Source: Caldilinea sp. CFX5 (GTDB taxonomy: Bacteria; Chloroflexota; Anaerolineae; Caldilineales; Caldilineaceae). Taken from it: a stretch of DNA of 64,000 bases. Location: NCBI GenBank assembly GCA_021405325.1, contig QWII01000041.1, positions 1-64,000 of the forward strand. The letters are read 5' to 3'. Each line of letters opens with the position of its first letter. Within the stretch, counting starts at the first letter, position 1. Below, piece after piece: positions 58,957 through 64,000 of the stretch. The notes under the pieces are model-generated. The model was not told the origin of the DNA. It searched no databases and worked only from the letters and a program-made list of their open reading frames with translations. The translations under genes and the position numbers were made by a program.

Positions 58957-59664
58957 ATGCAGCAGCAAGAACCTTGCCTAGTGGAAATCATTGGCCCGGC
59001 GGGCGCCGGCAAAAGTTCCCTTCTCCGTGAACTAAGCCGCCGGAATGCGAACCTGGCCCTCTTTGCCGACCGCTTGCAGGCGCGGTCCGTGCAAAACCTG
59101 CCCTTTTATGTCGGCAGTGGACTGGCCGCTTTGCCAACCCTGCTCCAGCCGCCGTGGCAGGGCCGTTGGTACACCAGAGAAGAGATCAGCCGACTCCTCT
59201 ACCTGGTCGGGATGCGCCCTGTTTTCCGGCGACGCAGTCAAACGACCGGCGTCACAGTGGTGGATCAGGGGCCGATCTTTGAGTTGACCCATTTACGGGC
59301 CTTTGGACCAGTGCGCCTTACCCATAACATGGCGACCCGCTGGTGGCGCACCATGTTCCGGCGGTGGGCGCCGCTCTTCCGCCTGGTGGTTTGGCTCGAT
59401 GCGCCGGATGCGGTTTTGCTGCCGCGCATTCGTGAACGGGCGCAGGCACATGTGATCAAGCAGACCGTCGATGCCGAAGCCGTCGCCTTGCTGGCGCGCT
59501 ACCGCACTTCGTTCAACGCCGTAATGCAGGGGTTGCAAGGTCACGCCCCAATCCCGGTGCTGACCTTTGCCACCAATGAGATGTCCGTCAGCGAAATTGC
59601 GGAAGAGATGATAGCAAAAATCGCAGCAATCACCAATGGAAATGGTTATGTTAACCGCCCTTAG
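58957..59664 (+). CDS. P-loop kinase-like protein in EPS operon
   Basis: 235-residue P-loop protein. Walker A EIIGPAGAGKSSLLREL is at residues 9-25, VVDQGPIFELTHLRAFGP is a Walker-B-like segment, and LVVWLDAPDAVLLPRIRERA is the lid Arg-rich helix of nucleoside/sugar-kinase-like enzymes. The longer frame from 58339 overlaps the previous gene and is not used. The 3' end overlaps the flippase gene by about 29 nt. Two kinase-like proteins in one EPS operon is unusual. Substrate unknown. Confidence 0.7.
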   Translation: MQQQEPCLVEIIGPAGAGKSSLLRELSRRNANLALFADRLQARSVQNLPFYVGSGLAALPTLLQPPWQGRWYTREEISRLLYLVGMRPVFRRRSQTTGVTVVDQGPIFELTHLRAFGPVRLTHNMATRWWRTMFRRWAPLFRLVVWLDAPDAVLLPRIRERAQAHVIKQTVDAEAVALLARYRTSFNAVMQGLQGHAPIPVLTFATNEMSVSEIAEEMIAKIAAITNGNGYVNRP

Positions 59665-61240
59665 AAAAGTACCAACTATCCAACTCTGGGCCAGGTTGAA
59701 GGCCGATCACAATCTGACCCGCAAAGCGTATCTAAACGCCCTCTCCTCGGCCCTGGACTATGGGGCGCGCCTGCTCCTTGGCTTTGTGTTGACGCCGCTG
59801 CTGGTGGCGGGCATGGGCGACTATGTCTATGGCATCTGGAAGGTTCTGAGCAGCCTCACCGGCTATTTGACGGCAGCCAGCGGCCGACCGACACAGACGC
59901 TCAAGTTTACCCTGGCGACGCTGCAAGGCTCGGACGATTTCCAGGAGAAACGGCGCCAGGTGGGCAGCGCCGTGCTGGTCTGGCTGCTCTTTTGCCCGCT
60001 GTTGCTGTTGCTTGGCGCGCTTCTGGTCTGGTTGTTGCCGGGCTGGCTGCACATCACGCCCGAATATATCTGGGTCACACGGGTTGCCACAGCGCTATTG
60101 GTATTGCAAATGACGCTGCTGACCCTGGCCGATCTGCCCCACGCTGTCATGGAGGGGGAAAACATCGGCTATAAGCGCATGGGGATGTCCGCCCTGCTGG
60201 TGTTGGTGGGAGGTCTCTTTACGGCCGGCGCCATTGTGCTTGACACAGGCATTGTCGGCGTGGCCCTGGCCAGTGTGCTGACAACACTGCTCACCGGACT
60301 CTTTTTCCTGAAAGTGACCCAGGCGTATGTGCCCTGGTTTGGCGTCGCCAAACCGGCGCGTCAGGCGTTGCAGCGCTTTGTCGGCCTGAGTTGGTGGTTC
60401 CTGCTCTGGCGGCTGGTCATGCAATTTATGCTGGCCAGTGATAGTGCGCTGTTGGGCATCTTTGCCGCCGTGCAACTGGTGACCAGTTATTCGCTGATGA
60501 AGTATATGCCGGAGACGCTGGTCAACCTCGTGGCGATTGTCGCCTTTGGCATTGCGCCGGGATTGGGAGGCATCATCGGCGCCGGCGACCTGGCGAAGGC
60601 CGGCAAGGTGCGGGGCGAGATCCAGTTGTTCACCTGGTTCACCGCCACGGTCATCGGCTCATTGACCCTGTTGTGGAATGACGATTTCCTGCGCTTGTGG
60701 GTCGGTGCGGGCTATCATGCCGGCGCGCTGGAAAATCTGCTGCTTATGGTTATGATGCTGCAATTGGTCGTGATTCGCAATGACGGCAACTTTATTGATG
60801 TCATGCTCAAGCCCAAGCAAAAGGTGCTGTTGGGGTTGGTGGCGGTCGGCTTGTCCACCGGCGCCGCGATCTTCCTGATGAGATACTTGGCTTCCCCGAT
60901 TGTGGGGTTGTGTCTGGGCATTATTCTCGGGCGGCTGTTGCTCACCGTGGGCTACCCCTTGTTGATCGGGCAATTTTTACAGCTACCGCTCCGGCGACAG
61001 ATCGGCAGCGCCATCCGGCCCGCCTTGGTGACCGCCCTCTTCTACAGCGTCGCCGCCAAACCGGCGCTACTGCTGCCGTCTTGGGCTTTCTTGGTGGCCA
61101 ACGGCTGGTTCGGGTTGCTGATCAATATTGTACTCTCCTTGATCGTCATTGCCGTCGGCGCCTTCTACAGCGGGTTGACGGCAAGCCAACGGGCGCAACT
61201 CCTGAACCGTCTGCAACGGGTTATCGCCCTGCCGGGCTAG
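59636..61240 (+). CDS. Wzx-type polysaccharide flippase
   Basis: 534-residue MOP-superfamily membrane protein with about 12-14 hydrophobic segments, moving lipid-linked repeat units across the membrane. ALDYGARLLLGFVLTPLLVA and YVYGIWKVLSSLTGYLTAAS are the first helices of this family. In-frame starts at 59642 and 59648 are also possible; all overlap the kinase gene end, so coupling is likely. It is followed by the ligase gene. Confidence 0.88.
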   Translation: MEMVMLTALRKVPTIQLWARLKADHNLTRKAYLNALSSALDYGARLLLGFVLTPLLVAGMGDYVYGIWKVLSSLTGYLTAASGRPTQTLKFTLATLQGSDDFQEKRRQVGSAVLVWLLFCPLLLLLGALLVWLLPGWLHITPEYIWVTRVATALLVLQMTLLTLADLPHAVMEGENIGYKRMGMSALLVLVGGLFTAGAIVLDTGIVGVALASVLTTLLTGLFFLKVTQAYVPWFGVAKPARQALQRFVGLSWWFLLWRLVMQFMLASDSALLGIFAAVQLVTSYSLMKYMPETLVNLVAIVAFGIAPGLGGIIGAGDLAKAGKVRGEIQLFTWFTATVIGSLTLLWNDDFLRLWVGAGYHAGALENLLLMVMMLQLVVIRNDGNFIDVMLKPKQKVLLGLVAVGLSTGAAIFLMRYLASPIVGLCLGIILGRLLLTVGYPLLIGQFLQLPLRRQIGSAIRPALVTALFYSVAAKPALLLPSWAFLVANGWFGLLINIVLSLIVIAVGAFYSGLTASQRAQLLNRLQRVIALPG

Positions 61241-61242
61241 GT

Positions 61243-61284
61243 CGTAGACAGAAACCCAGTTTTTGGCAAAACCGGGTTTCTACG
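61243..61284. repeat. AAACCNGGTTTCT dispersed repeat
   Basis: CGTAGA(caga)AACCCAGTTTT and AAAACCGGGTTTCTACG form an imperfect hairpin. Its right part (TTGGCAAAACCGGGTTTCT, 61263-61281) matches 54633-54651 with one mismatch. It lies in the 54-nt gap before the ligase gene. Confidence 0.6.
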
Positions 61285-61294
61285 AGGTATCACT

Positions 61295-62527
61295 ATGCGG
61301 AAAGCAAATTATTGGCTGTCGTTACTGATGATCTGGTCGATGCCGTGGATGGACATGGTGCATATCGCCGGTCTGGGAACGTTGAGCCGTGTGGTCGGCC
61401 TGGCGGTGGCGGCGCTTTGGCTTTGGCTGGTCCTGCTCACCGGGCGCGCGCGGCGACCGGCGCTTTTCCACCTGGCGGCGCTGCTCTTTATCCTCTGGGT
61501 GGCAGCGACTGTCTGGTGGAGCTGGGATGTTGAGCGGAGTTGGGCGCGTCTCTTTATCTATATCCGCATGTTGGGGTTGGCGTTGGTGATTTGGGATCTC
61601 TACGAAGCGCCGGGCATGATCAAAAGCGCACTTCAGGCTTATGTGTTGGGCGCCTATGTCCATGCCGGCGGCGTGGTCTACAACTATTGGGTGGGGGCGG
61701 AATCGGTCTATGGGCGCTTTGCCGGTGTGGGCAATATTGCCAACACCACGGCCTATGTGCTGGGGATGGCAATGCCGCTGGCCTGGTATTTGGCCACCAC
61801 AACTGAAGCGCCGTGGTCCCGGCAACGGTTGCTGCAAGTGATCAATCTCGCCTATGTCCCGGTGGCGCTCTTGGCCATTGCCCTGACCGCCACCCGCTTT
61901 GGCATCATCATGGCTGTCCCGGCTACGCTCTACGGCCTGGTCATGTTGCTGCGCACGCAAGGCAAACGCGCCTTCCTGATTGTGCCGCTCTTGATCGTCG
62001 CCTTATGGGCTTTCTCCACCTTTGTCCCGTCGTCGTCGCTGGCCCGTCTGGCCGCCATTGATGAGTCGATTGCCAACAGCGGGATGACCGGGCGGCTTGA
62101 TCTGTGGAAGACGGCGTGGACGACCTGGGAAGAGCACACCATGCGCGGCATTGGCATTGATGCTTTTCCCAGCGTCAATCGCACCGGGCAGGTGGTTCAC
62201 AACACCAATCTGGTGGTGCTAGTCGAGACAGGGCTGATCGGGCTGGCGCTCTACTGGCTGTTGCTCGTCATTGTTCTGATCACCGCCTGGCGGTTGCCAC
62301 GCTGGGAGAGCCTCTTCTGGGTGGCGCTCCTCATCGTCTGGGGAACAGCCAGCCTGGTCTTGAATCTGGCCGAGGATAAGAATATCTGGCTCTTCTTTAG
62401 CCTGTTAGTCGCCCATGCCCGCATCCTGCAAAGCGAGCGACAAAGCGCAATCAGTGAGAATAACACCGTCAGGAGCAGCGCGCCCGCCCTACGCCATGTG
62501 CCGGCGCTGCCCCTGGCCAGTACGTAA
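61295..62527 (+). CDS. O-antigen ligase/polymerase-family protein
   Basis: 410-residue polytopic membrane protein with about 10-12 helices and a periplasmic loop containing TGRLDLWKTAWTTWEEHTM and GIGIDAFPSV, then HNTNLVVLVETGLIGL. The R/H-containing loop and helix order fit the WaaL/RfaL (Wzy_C) family, which ligates or polymerises glycan repeats. Wzx upstream and GT4 downstream support a polymerase role (Wzy-like). No separate Wzy is seen in the window. Confidence 0.85.
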   Translation: MRKANYWLSLLMIWSMPWMDMVHIAGLGTLSRVVGLAVAALWLWLVLLTGRARRPALFHLAALLFILWVAATVWWSWDVERSWARLFIYIRMLGLALVIWDLYEAPGMIKSALQAYVLGAYVHAGGVVYNYWVGAESVYGRFAGVGNIANTTAYVLGMAMPLAWYLATTTEAPWSRQRLLQVINLAYVPVALLAIALTATRFGIIMAVPATLYGLVMLLRTQGKRAFLIVPLLIVALWAFSTFVPSSSLARLAAIDESIANSGMTGRLDLWKTAWTTWEEHTMRGIGIDAFPSVNRTGQVVHNTNLVVLVETGLIGLALYWLLLVIVLITAWRLPRWESLFWVALLIVWGTASLVLNLAEDKNIWLFFSLLVAHARILQSERQSAISENNTVRSSAPALRHVPALPLAST

Positions 62528-62547
62528 GTCATTGAAAGAGGTTCGCG

Positions 62548-63657
62548 ATGAATAGACAACTGTTACCACGCCTGTTGGCGATTGGCCCCTTGCCGCCACC
62601 GATTGCCGGCACCAGTGTGAGCTTTCAGGTTTTTTGCAATTTGGTGAATAACCACCCGGAGCGCTTGAAACTGGACATTATTAATTCCGCCCCCAAACAT
62701 TTGGGACAATACCCTCTCTTTACCCGTTCCCATTTTGAAACGGCGCAACGCATTGTCCGCCAGATGATCGAGAAAGTGCGCCAGATCGACCAGGTCTTAA
62801 TCTTTGGTCAGGATCAATTTTTTCTCTCCATGGCGTCGATCTGTCTACGCGTCGCCAAAGCGGCCGGCAAACCGTGCTATCTACGCTCCATCGGCGGCTC
62901 GCTCGACAACTATTACATGGGACTACGCCCGTTGTTTCGCCGCATCTTTCGCGCCACGCTCAATCAGGTGGATGGCTTGATCATTGAGACCGAGTTAAAT
63001 CACCAATATTTCACGCAAATGCTGGGCAACAAGGTGCACTATGTGCCGGCCTATCGTCCGGTGAGCGACAGTGAAGCGGCGCCGCTGACGGCAATGCGGC
63101 CAACCGGTGGGCCATTACGGGCGGCGTATGTTGGTCATATTCGGGAAGAGAAGGGAGTCTTTGTCCTCTTGGAGAGTCTACGGGCGTTGGCCGCCGCCGG
63201 CGTTGCCCCCGTTTCCTGTGATTTCTTCGGCCCGATCTATGCATCGGCGGCGCAACGCTTTCCGCAAGAGCTGGCGCAGACGCCGAATGCAGTCTATCGG
63301 GGCGTTCTCAATCCGGATCAGGTCGTCCCTACCCTGCGCCAATACGATGTCATGGTCTTCCCAACCCACTATGCCGGCGAAGGACATCCGGGGGTGGTGG
63401 TAGAGGCAATGATCGCCGGCATTCCGGTGATCACCACCCGCTTCCGCTCGATCCCGGAGTTGATCAAGCATGAGGTAAATGGGCTGTTGATTGCACCGCG
63501 CGATGGGGAACAGTTACGCCAGGCGATCCAGACGCTGCACCAGGATCGCACTTTGCTCACAACGCTGGGCCAGAACAACTGGGCGGCGCGTACCCAGTTT
63601 TCGGCAACGGCGCAGGTACCGCGCATCCTGCAACCTTTAGGTATCCAACTTTCTTAA
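62548..63657 (+). CDS. Glycosyltransferase, GT4 family
   Basis: 369-residue GT-B glycosyltransferase. The C-terminal half carries the GT4 donor site: FPTHYAGEGHPGVVVEAMIA with the E-x7-E motif (E in GEGHPG and VVEAM), then GIPVITTRFRSIPELI. The N-terminal half has PLPPPIAGTSVSF. It transfers a nucleotide-activated sugar in EPS repeat-unit assembly. GAAAGAGG precedes the ATG. Confidence 0.9.
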   Translation: MNRQLLPRLLAIGPLPPPIAGTSVSFQVFCNLVNNHPERLKLDIINSAPKHLGQYPLFTRSHFETAQRIVRQMIEKVRQIDQVLIFGQDQFFLSMASICLRVAKAAGKPCYLRSIGGSLDNYYMGLRPLFRRIFRATLNQVDGLIIETELNHQYFTQMLGNKVHYVPAYRPVSDSEAAPLTAMRPTGGPLRAAYVGHIREEKGVFVLLESLRALAAAGVAPVSCDFFGPIYASAAQRFPQELAQTPNAVYRGVLNPDQVVPTLRQYDVMVFPTHYAGEGHPGVVVEAMIAGIPVITTRFRSIPELIKHEVNGLLIAPRDGEQLRQAIQTLHQDRTLLTTLGQNNWAARTQFSATAQVPRILQPLGIQLS

Positions 63658-63683
63658 CATCTTTGTTAACGAGGTCAATCATC

Positions 63684-63821
63684 ATGAGAAATGGACAACG
63701 CCGACAACCATTGACCATTCTATCAGCCACTGGCGGTGAAGCTAGCTGCCAGCACACACAGCGCATGACACAGAGAATCAACAACAGGGCGACCGACAGC
63801 CGGGGAGGACACGATGCTTAG
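63684..63821 (+). other. Short 45-codon open frame before the last gene
   Basis: ATG 63684 (GAGG upstream) encodes a Gln/Arg-rich, low-confidence peptide (MRNGQRRQPLTILSATGGEA and so on) that ends at TAG overlapping the next gene start. No family is recognised; it may be a translated leader or chance. Confidence 0.3.
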
Positions 63822-64000
63822 ACGATATAGTTGGTATTGGACGCAAATCTTTCAGGGGGCCGATGTGGCGATTATCGTCGTCGCCTGGTTTTTCACCAAA
63901 GTGTGGGCGCTCCCAAACTATCAGGTGGTGTTAGCCGATAATCTCCCGGCCATCGCACTGCTGCTGATTGGCTGGGTCTTGCTGGCCCGGCTCTTTTCCC
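63814..64000 (+). CDS. Probable undecaprenyl-phosphate sugar phosphotransferase, 3' partial
   Basis: The frame runs off the right edge after 62 codons. MLRRYSWYWTQIFQGADVAI then VVAWFFTKVW, and ADNLPAIALLLIGWVLLARL, give two N-terminal transmembrane helices as in WbaP/WcaJ-type polyprenyl-phosphate sugar-1-phosphate transferases. Catalytic residues lie outside the window. GGGGAGGACACG precedes the ATG. An initiating transferase is expected in this EPS operon, which supports the call. Confidence 0.6.
   Translation, partial: MLRRYSWYWTQIFQGADVAIIVVAWFFTKVWALPNYQVVLADNLPAIALLLIGWVLLARLFS

Overview
The window looks like a chromosomal segment of a Chloroflexota bacterium of the Anaerolineae/Caldilineae type. 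This is inferred from gene content (atypical nos cluster, DUF4058, DUF5678-like plus retropepsin pair, DUF2157/DUF4401/GDYXXLXY operon, abundant GNATs) and from a recurring extended -10 promoter (TGnTATAAT). No rRNA, tRNA or CRISPR array was seen, so the taxonomic call rests on gene families only.

Region 1 (1-8067, + strand) is a nitrous-oxide reduction cluster: nosZ (5' end cut by the window edge, clade II-type copper site), a NosB-like membrane protein, nosD, a SCO-type copper chaperone, nosF, nosY, nosL and a lipoprotein cytochrome c. Together they cover the reductase, copper delivery and maturation, and an electron carrier. The cluster is interrupted by heptamer-repeat hairpins and by a structured repeat that has a second copy at 43.4 kb.

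Region 2 (8.1-15.2 kb) is accessory: YaeQ and DUF4058 proteins, a PepSY-like protein, a C39-peptidase remnant, a NACHT NTPase broken by a -1 frameshift at an A7 run and cut short at its 3' end, a retropepsin/DUF5678-like pair, and a small inverted-repeat element.

Region 3 (15.2-33.8 kb, mostly - strand) is rich in small-molecule and drug-modification families: a luciferase-like oxidoreductase with an apparent ATT start, a nucleotidyltransferase, an aminoglycoside-phosphotransferase-like kinase, at least five GNATs (one fused to about 900 residues of unassigned, probably beta-rich sequence), a class C-type serine hydrolase, two coupled PNPOx-like proteins, methyltransferases and a Kam/NpmA-like 16S rRNA methyltransferase. 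Decayed toxin-antitoxin genes and kinase and GNAT fragments are scattered among them.

Region 4 (33.9-54 kb) is mixed metabolism: an M3 peptidase with a long leader carrying two near-identical terminators, an SPL-like radical SAM enzyme, SelO, an MBL hydrolase, a PD-(D/E)XK-like two-gene unit, an MFS transporter, an FAD oxidoreductase, a second inverted-repeat element containing the start of a transposase gene, the DUF2157 operon, an enoyl-CoA hydratase and a PLP enzyme, plus several pseudogenes.

Region 5 (54.9-64.0 kb, + strand) is an exopolysaccharide operon: Wzz/BY-kinase fusion with an altered Walker A, a nucleotidyltransferase-kinase fusion, a second P-loop kinase, Wzx flippase, O-antigen ligase/polymerase, a GT4 glycosyltransferase and the start of a probable sugar-phosphate transferase cut by the right edge. 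Intergenic space throughout holds many long perfect palindromes, some in sequence families.
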